A stretch of 44,519 nt of DNA from an uncultured Planctomycetales bacterium (lineage in GTDB: Bacteria; Planctomycetota; Planctomycetia; Pirellulales; Thermoguttaceae), in assembly GCA_937889015.1 (NCBI GenBank), contig CALARR010000304.1, forward strand, positions 1-44,519. Direction: 5' to 3'. This document shows positions 15,650 through 23,382 of the stretch, piece by piece. How positions within the stretch are numbered: the first letter of the stretch is position 1; the number at the start of each line of letters is the position of its first letter. A program made the position numbers and the translations under genes. The notes beneath the pieces were generated by a model. It was not told where the DNA came from. It was given only the letters and a program-made list of their open reading frames with translations, and searched no databases.

Positions 15650-18153
15650 AGCTCGCCATTCGCTGGCTCTGCGCGCTGCTGGCATGTTCGGCCATGCCTT
15701 GTTCCTGCCCGGCACAAGACCCACGGTCCCCCCAGGTTGCGTTGAATCCCGCCGGCCAGAGCGACGCGCCCTTCCTGATCGGCGGCACGGGCGGGGCCTA
15801 TTTCCTGGCCGAACCGGGCGAATTGGTCATCGACCTGGAAAAGCATGACCGCAATCGCCGCGAGATCCGCACCGACCTGCGTGCCATCCTCGTTGGGCCC
15901 GACCGCCAGGTCTTGCAGGACGTGACCCTTCCTGACGATGCGGCCGCCACACGAGGCAAGATTGGGCCCGCGCAGCGATCGCGTTTGACGGCCCAGGTGA
16001 AGCGCAAGGGCGTTTATGGTCTGAACGTGACGGTCTCCAACGACCGCTACGGCGACCACGTGGTCTGGGGCTTCCGGACCAATTGCCAGCGCTGGCTGAT
16101 CGAAACGGCACGCGGCCACCGCGACCAGCGCCGGGAGGAGCCGATCGTGCTGGGGGGCTTGTCGCAGCCGGGCGACGTGTGCTTCCTGCCGCGACGTGGC
16201 GAGTTTGAGATGGAGATCACCGGCCTGCCCAAACAGAACCGGACCCTGTCCGTCTACGATGCGCAGGACCAGGAGGTCGCGAAGCTGAACGCCGATGAGA
16301 AGGGACGCGCACATTATCTGTTTTCGGCCGAAGTTGCGCGCGGCTCCACTCCTTGGCGGCTCCATCTGCCTGTGCAGCAAGCCGCCGTGCAGATCGATGG
16401 CGTAACGCGATGGGAGTCACGCGACGTCTACCCGCACCTGGCCTGCTGGACCCCTGAGGCGAAGTCCTTCTTCCCGTTGCTGCCGTATCGTTGGATCCTC
16501 ACGCCGTATCAGCGCACGGTCTACGGGCCGCCAGGCCAGCCAGGCCAGATCGCCTTTCGCGTGCACAACAACGCCGACGGTCCGCGCACGATCCGACTGG
16601 AACTGGAATTCGACGCCGCGCCGTGGCCCGTGGAATTATCGTGGCGACAACTCAAGCTCAAGGCTAAAGCAGCAGCCGAAGTGGTGCTGCAATACACCGT
16701 GCCGCCCACTGGGAAGACCGCCGTCTGCCACGTGCGCGCCACACCGGCGGAAGACGCCGATTTTTCCACCTATTCGACCCTCACGGTAAAGGCCGGAACT
16801 GTCCCGGCCGCTCAGCCGCTCTCCATGCCCCTGGTGCTGAAGCCCTATCAACATGAGAACGAGCAGTTTGGCTATCTGCCCGACTACCCGGTCGAGAACC
16901 AGGTCTACTTCGACAGCCAGAATCGTCCCTGGGTGCGGACTGGGAGCGGCATCAGCACCCTGCGCGACGGTGTCTGGATCGCCACGCAACTGGGCGCAGG
17001 CAGCGTGACCGGGCTTGATCTGCCTCCGCGGCACACGCTGGCCATGGCCTCGTCCAAAGTGGCCTTTGACCGGCAGGGCGATGTGTACTTGCTCGGCTCC
17101 AGGGGCCGGCAAGTGGCTCTCCTGCACAGCCGCGACAAGGGCAAGACCTTCGCCGCCTACGTCCTCCCTGGTCGCGAAGGAACAGGTTCCACTTGGGACC
17201 TGGAAGTCTTCACTGGACACAACGGGGGGGAGGAACCACCGGCCATTCTGCGCTATACGCGCACCGACGCCGACCACGACCCGCGTCTGCGATGGCGATC
17301 GGTGAACGACCTGGAACTGTTCTGGCCGCGCAAGGTCGATGGGCGGATCGAGATCGGCGACGCGGTGCTGCTTTCCCAGCAGTGTATTGGACTTTCGGTG
17401 CACTCGGGCATCCCGGCGTCTGTGGTCACGCGCGACCAAAGGGCCCACGTGGTTTGGGGCGAGGCCAGCGATCCGAAGACACCGGTGCCGGGCGTGCCGA
17501 CCTACGTGGCCAGCTACGATCGTACGCGCGGTCTGCTGGGCCCGGCCGCCCTGGTGGCCTATGGCCCGCCGGCCAATGACGTACACAACACGCCGAGCAT
17601 CACCATGGATAGCCGAGGCTATCTGCACGTATTGGCCGGGACGCATGGGCAGCCATTTCCCTACGCGCAGTCGCGTCAACCCAACGACGCGCACTGCGGT
17701 TGGACCGAACCGGTGCCGGCGGGCGACGCGACGGGCCTTGCACCCGGCGGTCCGGGCGCCGCTGCGGCAGATCCCACAAAGCTGATGCGGCAGACGTACA
17801 TCGGACTGGTTTGCGGCCCGGACGATACGCTGCACTTGGCCTGTCGGCTGTGGAAGCAGGGGCAGGAACCATTCCCGGCCGCCAGTTACGGCACGCTGGC
17901 CTACGTGCGCAAGCCGGCTGGGAAACCTTGGGAGACGCCGCGCGTGCTGATCGTTCCGCCATTCTCCGAATACAGCGTCTACTACCACCGCTTGACGCTG
18001 GATCGCGGCGGGCGTCTGTATCTGTCGTACGACTACTACTCGACCTACTGGTTCTACCGCATGGACCACGCGGGCAGCCGACGGGCCCTGCTAAACTCAC
18101 CGGACGGCGGCCACACCTGGCGCATGGCGGCGTTTGGTCAATCGGGGCTGTAA
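15646..18153 (+). CDS. Secreted BNR/Asp-box repeat protein
   Basis: The protein is 835 residues from the ATG at 15646, which overlaps the upstream stop as ATGA and begins a Sec signal peptide (MKLAIRWLCALLACSAMP). Two Asp-boxes (SxDxGxTW) are visible: SRDKGKTF near residues 495-502 and SPDGGHTW near 818-825, the latter close to the C-terminus. That suggests a beta-propeller covering roughly residues 400-835, preceded by beta-sandwich-like domains. Relatives are annotated as 'BNR repeat-containing family member' and some sugar lyases or glycosidases share the fold. I see no sialidase FRIP motif, so enzyme activity is not assured. Coupling to a secreted phosphodiesterase suggests a joint extracellular function, but the substrate is unknown. 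Confidence 0.7.
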   Translation: MKLAIRWLCALLACSAMPCSCPAQDPRSPQVALNPAGQSDAPFLIGGTGGAYFLAEPGELVIDLEKHDRNRREIRTDLRAILVGPDRQVLQDVTLPDDAAATRGKIGPAQRSRLTAQVKRKGVYGLNVTVSNDRYGDHVVWGFRTNCQRWLIETARGHRDQRREEPIVLGGLSQPGDVCFLPRRGEFEMEITGLPKQNRTLSVYDAQDQEVAKLNADEKGRAHYLFSAEVARGSTPWRLHLPVQQAAVQIDGVTRWESRDVYPHLACWTPEAKSFFPLLPYRWILTPYQRTVYGPPGQPGQIAFRVHNNADGPRTIRLELEFDAAPWPVELSWRQLKLKAKAAAEVVLQYTVPPTGKTAVCHVRATPAEDADFSTYSTLTVKAGTVPAAQPLSMPLVLKPYQHENEQFGYLPDYPVENQVYFDSQNRPWVRTGSGISTLRDGVWIATQLGAGSVTGLDLPPRHTLAMASSKVAFDRQGDVYLLGSRGRQVALLHSRDKGKTFAAYVLPGREGTGSTWDLEVFTGHNGGEEPPAILRYTRTDADHDPRLRWRSVNDLELFWPRKVDGRIEIGDAVLLSQQCIGLSVHSGIPASVVTRDQRAHVVWGEASDPKTPVPGVPTYVASYDRTRGLLGPAALVAYGPPANDVHNTPSITMDSRGYLHVLAGTHGQPFPYAQSRQPNDAHCGWTEPVPAGDATGLAPGGPGAAAADPTKLMRQTYIGLVCGPDDTLHLACRLWKQGQEPFPAASYGTLAYVRKPAGKPWETPRVLIVPPFSEYSVYYHRLTLDRGGRLYLSYDYYSTYWFYRMDHAGSRRALLNSPDGGHTWRMAAFGQSGL

Positions 18154-18164
18154 CCGCCAGTCGC

Positions 18165-18185
18165 GCACGGAGCCGTGAACCGTGC
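18165..18185 (+). terminator. Hairpin after Asp-box gene
   Basis: GCACGG (18165-18170) pairs with CCGTGC (18180-18185), starting 11 bases after the stop at 18153. It is followed by C-rich rather than T-rich sequence, so termination would not be of the classical intrinsic type. Confidence 0.3.
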
Positions 18186-18262
18186 CCCCCTGCAAGAATC
18201 TCACGGCACTTCTCCTACCGCCAGGCCGATGGCCCGGCTAGGGCCCACAATTGGCCTCGGTC

Positions 18263-18278
18263 GGCAAAACCGTTTGCC
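18263..18278. promoter_or_regulatory. Inverted repeat upstream of vWA gene
   Basis: GGCAAA (18263-18268) and TTTGCC (18273-18278) are perfectly inverted around ACCG. A TATATA run follows at 18292-18297, but I cannot pair it with a well-spaced -35 box. This is a possible operator for the vWA gene. Confidence 0.3.
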
Positions 18279-18365
18279 CGCCCGTGACGTCTATATACGT
18301 GAGGCGTCGTATGTCTGTCATCTGGCGGGGGGGCCGGGAAACCATCGTTCCAAAGGAGGCGTGTT

Positions 18366-19529
18366 ATGGGGCTAGTAAATTGGCGGAGATGGACAGTATG
18401 GACGGCGGCCGTTGGCTTGGCTTTCAGTGCAGGGACAATTCTCTGTCCTGCTCAGGAGAAGGCGCCTCGCACGCCCAAGATTCAAATGGCGATCCTCTTG
18501 GACACCAGCAACAGCATGGACGGCCTGATCAATCAGGCACGCACGCAACTTTGGGCCGTTGTCCAGGAATTCACCACCATCAAACTTGCCGGCCACCAAC
18601 CGCAGTTGGAGGTGGCCCTCTTCGAGTACGGCAACACGAGCCTGCCAGCCGCCGAGGGGTTCATCCGGCTGGTGCTCCCCCTGACTGGCGACCTGGACAA
18701 GATTTCCGAGGCCATGTGGGCCTTGCGAACCAATGGCGGCGATGAGTTCTGCGGCCAGGTGATCGATCGGGCCGTTCGTTCGCTGACTTGGAGCACGTCG
18801 TCGAAAGACGTGAAGTGCATCTTCATCGCCGGCAACGAACCCTTTACGCAGGGCACGTTCGAATACACCAAAGCCTGCCAGGCGGCAGCCAATCACGGCA
18901 TCACCGTGAACACCATCTTCTGCGGCCCGACCGAGGAAGGCATCGCCACCAAGTGGGAAGACGGAGCCAAGCTAGCCGACGGCAAGTACTTGAACATCGA
19001 CCAGAATCAGGTCGATGTGGCCGTATCCACCCCCCAAGACGCGGAAATCAACCGCTTAGGCCTGGAGTTGAACCAAACGTATCTCGCCTATGGCAGCCGT
19101 CAGCGTCAGGAAGAAGTCCTCACCAGGCAGGTCGCCCAAGACGCGAACGCATCGTCGGCTGCGACGGGGATCGCCGTATCACGTGCGGCGGTCAAGGCCT
19201 CGCAGTTCTACCGCAATGCAGACTGGGACTTGATCGACGCTTTGGAAGGGAAGCAGGTGAAGTTGGAGGAACTCAAGGCGGAAGATCTTCCCGAGGCCCT
19301 GCGCGGCAAGAGCCTGGCCGAGCAGAGGCAGATTGTCGATGTCAAGGCGAGCCAGCGCAAGGACATCCAAGAGAAGATCCGCAAACTCAACGATGCGCGT
19401 CAGACGCATCTCGCGGCAGCACGTAAGCTGATGGAAGCCGATGCGGCCGCGGCCGGCCAACCAGCCCCCGCCGCCGCCTTCAGCCGCGCCGTGGTGGAGG
19501 CGGTGGTCGAGCAGGCCGGCAAGAAATAG
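18366..19529 (+). CDS. Secreted von Willebrand factor A domain protein
   Basis: The protein is 387 residues. A strong Shine-Dalgarno sequence AAAGGAGG (18352-18359) precedes the ATG. A Sec-type signal (hydrophobic residues 11-27) is followed by a vWA domain at about 38-240 with the metal-binding MIDAS motif DTSNS at 46-50. The C-terminal 130 residues are charged and helical, probably coiled coil. vWA domains bind ligands through the metal site; here an extracytoplasmic binding or sensing role is likely. It is flanked by the Asp-box operon upstream and a convergent wrbA, so it appears to be a single-gene unit. No enzymatic role can be assigned. Confidence 0.8.
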   Translation: MGLVNWRRWTVWTAAVGLAFSAGTILCPAQEKAPRTPKIQMAILLDTSNSMDGLINQARTQLWAVVQEFTTIKLAGHQPQLEVALFEYGNTSLPAAEGFIRLVLPLTGDLDKISEAMWALRTNGGDEFCGQVIDRAVRSLTWSTSSKDVKCIFIAGNEPFTQGTFEYTKACQAAANHGITVNTIFCGPTEEGIATKWEDGAKLADGKYLNIDQNQVDVAVSTPQDAEINRLGLELNQTYLAYGSRQRQEEVLTRQVAQDANASSAATGIAVSRAAVKASQFYRNADWDLIDALEGKQVKLEELKAEDLPEALRGKSLAEQRQIVDVKASQRKDIQEKIRKLNDARQTHLAAARKLMEADAAAAGQPAPAAAFSRAVVEAVVEQAGKK

Positions 19530-19641
19530 GGGCTGAAATCGGCCGGAAACATGGGCCGCGTGCCTCGCATTTGCGAAGAAAGGGGGGCCGCAGGGCAGCA
19601 GGCGCTTCCAGGCAGAAGATGGCCGTCGTCCAGCGCCCGGC

Positions 19642-20253
19642 TCAGGTTGCCTGGAGTTTCAATCCGATGCGCGCCAGGCGTTCGCCCAGGGCCCGGCACA
19701 CGGCCGCTTCGGTGGAGTCGACCTCCCGTCGGCTGTCGCCGCCGGCCACATGGCCCGGTCCATAGGGCGAGCCGCCGGTCTGCGTGGTCAGTAGTTCCTG
19801 GGTCGAGTAGGGTACGCCCACATACAGCATTCCCAGGTGCACCAAAGGCGGGACCATGGTCAGGATCGTGGTTTCGTGACCGCCGTGGATGGTGCCAGTC
19901 GAAGTGAACACGCCCGCCGGTTTTCCCTCCAATTCCCCTTCCAGCCACAAGGGAGTGAGTTGGTCGATTTGATTCTTGAGCTGCGCACAGACGTTTCCAA
20001 AGCGCGTGGGCGTGCCAAAGGCGATGGCCCCGGCCTGGCGAAAATCGTCCAACGAGACCAAGGGCACATCCTTCTGCAACTGCTTGGCCGCCTTCATGTC
20101 GGGATGGTTCTCGATGACGGATTCGGGCATCAGTTCGCGCACCGTGCGGATAACCGGCTCGGCCTGATTCACCGAGGCGACCCCTTCAGCAACGTAATGC
20201 GCCATCTTGAACACATTGCCGAAAGTGCTGTAGAAGACGATCAAGACTTTCAT
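19642..20253 (-). CDS. wrbA: NAD(P)H:quinone oxidoreductase, WrbA type
   Basis: The protein is 203 residues, close to the usual WrbA length. It has the flavodoxin-like FMN site at the N-terminus (FYSTFGNVFKMA), the FGTPTRFGN loop, and the FTSTGTIHGGHETT segment, each aligning with the E. coli protein. The C-terminus keeps the GGSPYGPGHVAGGD region. The enzyme reduces quinones by two electrons with NAD(P)H and FMN. The gene is downstream of the hybrid kinase on the same strand, separated by 121 bases with a hairpin, so co-transcription is doubtful. It converges with the vWA gene. Confidence 0.9.
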   Translation of the reverse strand: MKVLIVFYSTFGNVFKMAHYVAEGVASVNQAEPVIRTVRELMPESVIENHPDMKAAKQLQKDVPLVSLDDFRQAGAIAFGTPTRFGNVCAQLKNQIDQLTPLWLEGELEGKPAGVFTSTGTIHGGHETTILTMVPPLVHLGMLYVGVPYSTQELLTTQTGGSPYGPGHVAGGDSRREVDSTEAAVCRALGERLARIGLKLQAT

Positions 20254-20332
20254 GAGCTGGATGTTTCGTGGGATAGAGTGATTGAGAAGTCGTGCGCGCC
20301 GCCGGCGTCTGGCTCAAACTCCCTCGCCGCTC

Positions 20333-20356
20333 CGGGGCGCCTCGTGGCACGCCCCG
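20333..20356 (-). terminator. Hairpin after hybrid kinase gene
   Basis: CGGGGCG (20333-20339) pairs with CGCCCCG (20350-20356). It lies just beyond the kinase stop codon on the minus strand. There is no T-run, so this is a possible factor-dependent or structural terminator. Confidence 0.3.
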
Positions 20357-20374
20357 CCTGAGGGCCAACAGCGA

Positions 20375-22459
20375 TCATGGCGGCCCTGCGTCGTCGGTGG
20401 CCGATCCGCGTTCGTCGGCTTCGTCCGCACGCGGTGACAACGGCGGTCGTTGTCCAGCCAAGTGTGACTGAATTGTCGCCAGAAGATGGGCGCGGTCAAT
20501 AGGCTTGGTGACGTAGTCTGTGCAGCCGGCTTCCAGGCACTTCTCGCGATCGCCGGACATGGCGTGCGCCGTCAGGGCGATGATCGGGCATGTATAGCCC
20601 TCGCGGCGAAGTCGGCGTGTGGCCTCATATCCGTCCATGACCGGCATCTGGATATCCATCAGGATCACGTTGTAGGCCTGCCCTCGCGCGGCCTCTGCCA
20701 GCACCTTCTCGCAAGCCAGCAAGCCATTTTCGACCATGTCCACGTGCAGATCGGCGTGGCGCAGCACGGCCCCCAGCAGGCGACGATTGTCGCTCCCGTC
20801 CTCCACCAGCAGCACTCGGCCCGAGAGTCGCGGTGCGGTCTTCTTCGCAGCCAGCATCACCGGCGCGCGGTCGGGGATCTCTTTCAGCAGGGGAACGTGG
20901 TCCAGGGGGCCCGGATCAAGGGCCAAGGTGAAGGTGCTTCCTTGTTCCGGTTGGCTGGTGACGTCGATATCGCCGCCGAGTCTGCGGGCCAGGCTGCGGG
21001 CGATGGTCAATCCCAGTCCGGTTCCACCAAAACGCCGCGTGGTCGAGGCGTCGGCCTGGCTGAAGGGCTGAAACAGCCTTTCGATTTCTCCAGGGGCGAT
21101 ACCAATACCTGTGTCCGTGACGTCGATGAACAGTTCCGCCGCTCTCTCGCCGGCAGGCGCATAGCGCACGGTCACGTCGATTCCGCCACGTTCCGTGAAC
21201 TTGATCGCATTGCCCAGCAGGTTCACCAGGATCTGGCGCAAGCGGAGCGGGTCGGTGCGTACCGTGGCCGGCAGCGGCGGCCGGTAGTGTGCGGTGAGCG
21301 TCAAGCCTTTCTCGGCCGCGCGGACCTGCATCAGCGCGAGAGCTTCGTCGACCACCTCCCATACAGGGCAGGCCTTCGGTTCCATTTCGAGCTTCTCGGC
21401 CTCGACTTTGGAGAGATCGAGGATGTCGTTGATCAGGGTCAACAGGATCTCGGCGTTGCGACGCACTGTGTTCAAATGCGTGGTGCGTTCCGTGACGGGC
21501 AGATCCTGTTCCAGCAAGAGGTTGGTGTAGCCCAGGATGGCGGTCATCGGCGTGCGGATCTCGTGGCTCAGATTGGCCAGGAACTCGCTCTTGGCGCGGT
21601 TGGCGGTGGCCGCCGCGCTCATCGCCTTGGCCAGATCCTCCTGCGTCTGTTTGAGCTTCGTGATCTCCACGCCCACACGCAGCAGCAGCGGCGCGCTGTC
21701 CAGCTCGTGGAAGTAGTTGTCGTAGACCAGGAAGGTCTGCCCGTTCTCGCGTTCCCACTCCTCGACGTATTGTTCGCGCGTAGCGAAGACGGCCCGGGTC
21801 TTGCAGTCTTCGCAAGGGACGGTGAGCCCGTGAAAGACCTCGTAGCAGGGGCGTCCCTGTGGTTCGCCGAACAAGCGCAGGAAGGTCCGATTGACGAAAT
21901 GCATCTGGTTGTCGCGATCCTGCAGGCAGACAAAGGCTGGAATCACGTCGAGCACGTCGTACAACCGCCGCCGTTCCGCGATCAGGCCTTCCTCGGCCTG
22001 TCGACGCTGCTCGACCTCGGCTCGCAGGGCCTGCTCTTGCGCCGCCAACTGCTGGTTCGCGGCTCGAAGCTGCTGGTTGCTGGCCCGCAGTTGCTGTTCC
22101 GTGGCCTGCAGTTGCTGGTTGGCGGCGCGCAGTTGCTGGTTGCCGGCTTCCAGTTGTTGATTGCTGGCCCGCAGTTGCTGTTCCGTGGCCCGCAGTTGCT
22201 GGTTCACGTCCTGCATGGCCTGCTCGCTGTGCGCCAAGCGGCCGTAGAAACGGGCGAAGATCAAGCCCGCGACAACGAAAAAGACGAACCCCAGGCTAGG
22301 GACGGCGATCTCGTGCCAGGGGACGTGCAGCGTCAGTAGATCACTGAGCGTTCCGGCGGAGAAGAAGACATGATCGACCACGACGTCAAGTACCCAGAAA
22401 CAGGCCGCCAACACAGCCACAACCAGGGTCACGAAGCGTTCGTTGTCCAGCCGTCTCAT
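20375..22459 (-). CDS. Membrane hybrid histidine kinase with heptad coiled coil, PAS and receiver
   Basis: The protein is 694 residues. Two N-terminal membrane helices (about 9-30 and 51-70) enclose a short periplasmic loop. A coiled coil follows at 75-160, built from nine near-identical heptads (NQQLRAx). A PAS domain lies at about 163-268 and contains a C205/H210/C216/C219 cluster. The kinase core has the phospho-accepting H299 (SHEIRTP), N-box NLLGNAIKF, G1 box DTGIGI and G2 box GGTGLGL. The C-terminal receiver domain (about 548-670) has the acceptor D602 (LMDIQMPVMDG) and the conserved lysine in VTKP. The gene starts 13 bases after cheD and is surely co-transcribed with it. The small periplasmic loop suggests the signal is sensed in the membrane or by the PAS domain. 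The output partner is not in the window. Confidence 0.92.
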   Translation of the reverse strand: MRRLDNERFVTLVVAVLAACFWVLDVVVDHVFFSAGTLSDLLTLHVPWHEIAVPSLGFVFFVVAGLIFARFYGRLAHSEQAMQDVNQQLRATEQQLRASNQQLEAGNQQLRAANQQLQATEQQLRASNQQLRAANQQLAAQEQALRAEVEQRRQAEEGLIAERRRLYDVLDVIPAFVCLQDRDNQMHFVNRTFLRLFGEPQGRPCYEVFHGLTVPCEDCKTRAVFATREQYVEEWERENGQTFLVYDNYFHELDSAPLLLRVGVEITKLKQTQEDLAKAMSAAATANRAKSEFLANLSHEIRTPMTAILGYTNLLLEQDLPVTERTTHLNTVRRNAEILLTLINDILDLSKVEAEKLEMEPKACPVWEVVDEALALMQVRAAEKGLTLTAHYRPPLPATVRTDPLRLRQILVNLLGNAIKFTERGGIDVTVRYAPAGERAAELFIDVTDTGIGIAPGEIERLFQPFSQADASTTRRFGGTGLGLTIARSLARRLGGDIDVTSQPEQGSTFTLALDPGPLDHVPLLKEIPDRAPVMLAAKKTAPRLSGRVLLVEDGSDNRRLLGAVLRHADLHVDMVENGLLACEKVLAEAARGQAYNVILMDIQMPVMDGYEATRRLRREGYTCPIIALTAHAMSGDREKCLEAGCTDYVTKPIDRAHLLATIQSHLAGQRPPLSPRADEADERGSATDDAGPP
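22016..22204 (-). repeat. Nine tandem 21-bp units encoding heptads
   Basis: Within the hybrid kinase gene, residues 86-148 are nine consecutive seven-residue units of the form [NE]QQLRA[TSAG]. The DNA repeats as 21-base units that are nearly identical over several copies. This codes the signalling coiled coil between membrane and PAS domain. Such DNA is prone to gain or loss of whole units. Confidence 0.85.
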
Positions 22460-22472
22460 AGTGCGTCGTCTT

Positions 22473-22985
22473 TCAACTCACGTGGCGATTGCCTACCGGC
22501 TCGGTGCGATACTCAAAGAGAATGCGTTCCGGCGCATCACCCTGACTACAGCGTACGATCCCATCGGTCACGTCCAGGCAGACACTGCGCCGCTGCACGC
22601 CGCCCAAGGACTGTGCGGCAATGGGGATTCCTCGATGCTGCAAGGCCTCTCGTACGCTGGCCATGTTGGATTCACAAATTGTGTCATCAGGGCGTTGCAG
22701 CACGTTGGCGCCCCCAATCAGGCAGGCCACGAGCGTGCCGTCCTCTACTCCCCGCTCACGCAGTCTGCGAAACGTGTTTTCCAAAGCGTTGAGTGCGTAT
22801 CGATCGGGACGAAGAGAATGCGGCGGGGCCGCTCCGGGCAGCATGACGTGGGCCATGGCGCCGATGGGCCTGTGCGGAACGCCTAGCACGACGCAGACAC
22901 AGGACCCCAGCGCGCTGGCCCGAAGCAGGACTTCTCCCTGGGCGACACACACCTCGCCTGTTCCGACCTCAATGACCGGGCGCAT
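22473..22985 (-). CDS. cheD: CheD-type receptor glutamine deamidase
   Basis: The protein is 170 residues from the ATG at 22985, chosen for the strong AGGAGG directly upstream; the frame is open further upstream without a ribosome site. The CheD marks are clear: ALGSCV with catalytic C29, GAMAHVMLP with H46, and the CLIGGANVL and SLGG regions further on. The third catalytic residue, threonine in characterised CheD, appears to be serine (S24) if aligned without a gap. CheD deamidates glutamines of chemoreceptors and in some bacteria binds CheC. Here no chemoreceptor, cheA, cheC or cheY is present; the next gene, 13 bases downstream, is a membrane hybrid kinase. Confidence 0.85.
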   Translation of the reverse strand: MRPVIEVGTGEVCVAQGEVLLRASALGSCVCVVLGVPHRPIGAMAHVMLPGAAPPHSLRPDRYALNALENTFRRLRERGVEDGTLVACLIGGANVLQRPDDTICESNMASVREALQHRGIPIAAQSLGGVQRRSVCLDVTDGIVRCSQGDAPERILFEYRTEPVGNRHVS

Positions 22986-23382
22986 GCTCCTCCTCTGTGA
23001 AGTCCCGCAGGGCGTACCGCCTGTCCGCGACTGCACACACACCGCTGCGCAGCCATCTTCGGTCTCGATCCGCTCTAAGCCGAGATCAGGGGCGGTGGGG
23101 AAAACAGACCTTGCCAACGCGAGCAGCATAACCTAATCGGGCAGTTGGCACAATATGTCGGGGTGTTTGCCCCCCCGGCCTCGCGCTCGACTCGTTGGCG
23201 ACTGCCACCTCGTTTGCCGCGTGTTCGTCGCGGCCGCGCTTCTGCCGCAAGAACCGTCTGCAAACCGACCTAGGCCGGCTGTTGGGGGTGGGGTAGAATA
23301 GACCCGCATCCGGCGTCCCGTGCGCTCTCAGACGGCCGGCGGCGGTCGGCGAAGAACACTTCCCAAGTCATTTTGTGAAAAC
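22986..23382. other. Divergent control region of cheD-kinase operon and aroC
   Basis: This 397-base stretch has no convincing gene; an in-frame upstream extension of cheD covers part of it but lacks a ribosome site. A candidate cheD promoter is annotated at 23125-23153. For aroC a -10-like TAGAAT stands at 23293-23298 without a recognisable -35 box. Confidence 0.45.
23125..23153 (-). promoter_or_regulatory. Candidate promoter of cheD-hybrid kinase operon
   Basis: On the minus strand TTGTGC (complement of 23148-23153) and TATGCT (complement of 23125-23130) are 17 bases apart. The boxes match consensus in three and four of six positions. The leader to the cheD start would be about 130 bases. 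Confidence 0.3.

Noticed and set aside
16636..18069. 477-codon minus-strand frame opposite the Asp-box gene
   Set aside because: Composition is Arg/His/Gly rich without motifs, while the plus strand carries Asp-boxes and a signal peptide.
22016..22204. Possible CRISPR-like or non-coding tandem repeat
   Set aside because: The repeats have no unique spacers, keep the kinase frame exactly, and encode canonical coiled-coil heptads.
20486..22339. Long plus-strand frame opposite the hybrid kinase
   Set aside because: The opposite strand codes a full kinase with all its motifs. The Leu-rich repeats in the antisense frame are just the reversed heptad DNA.
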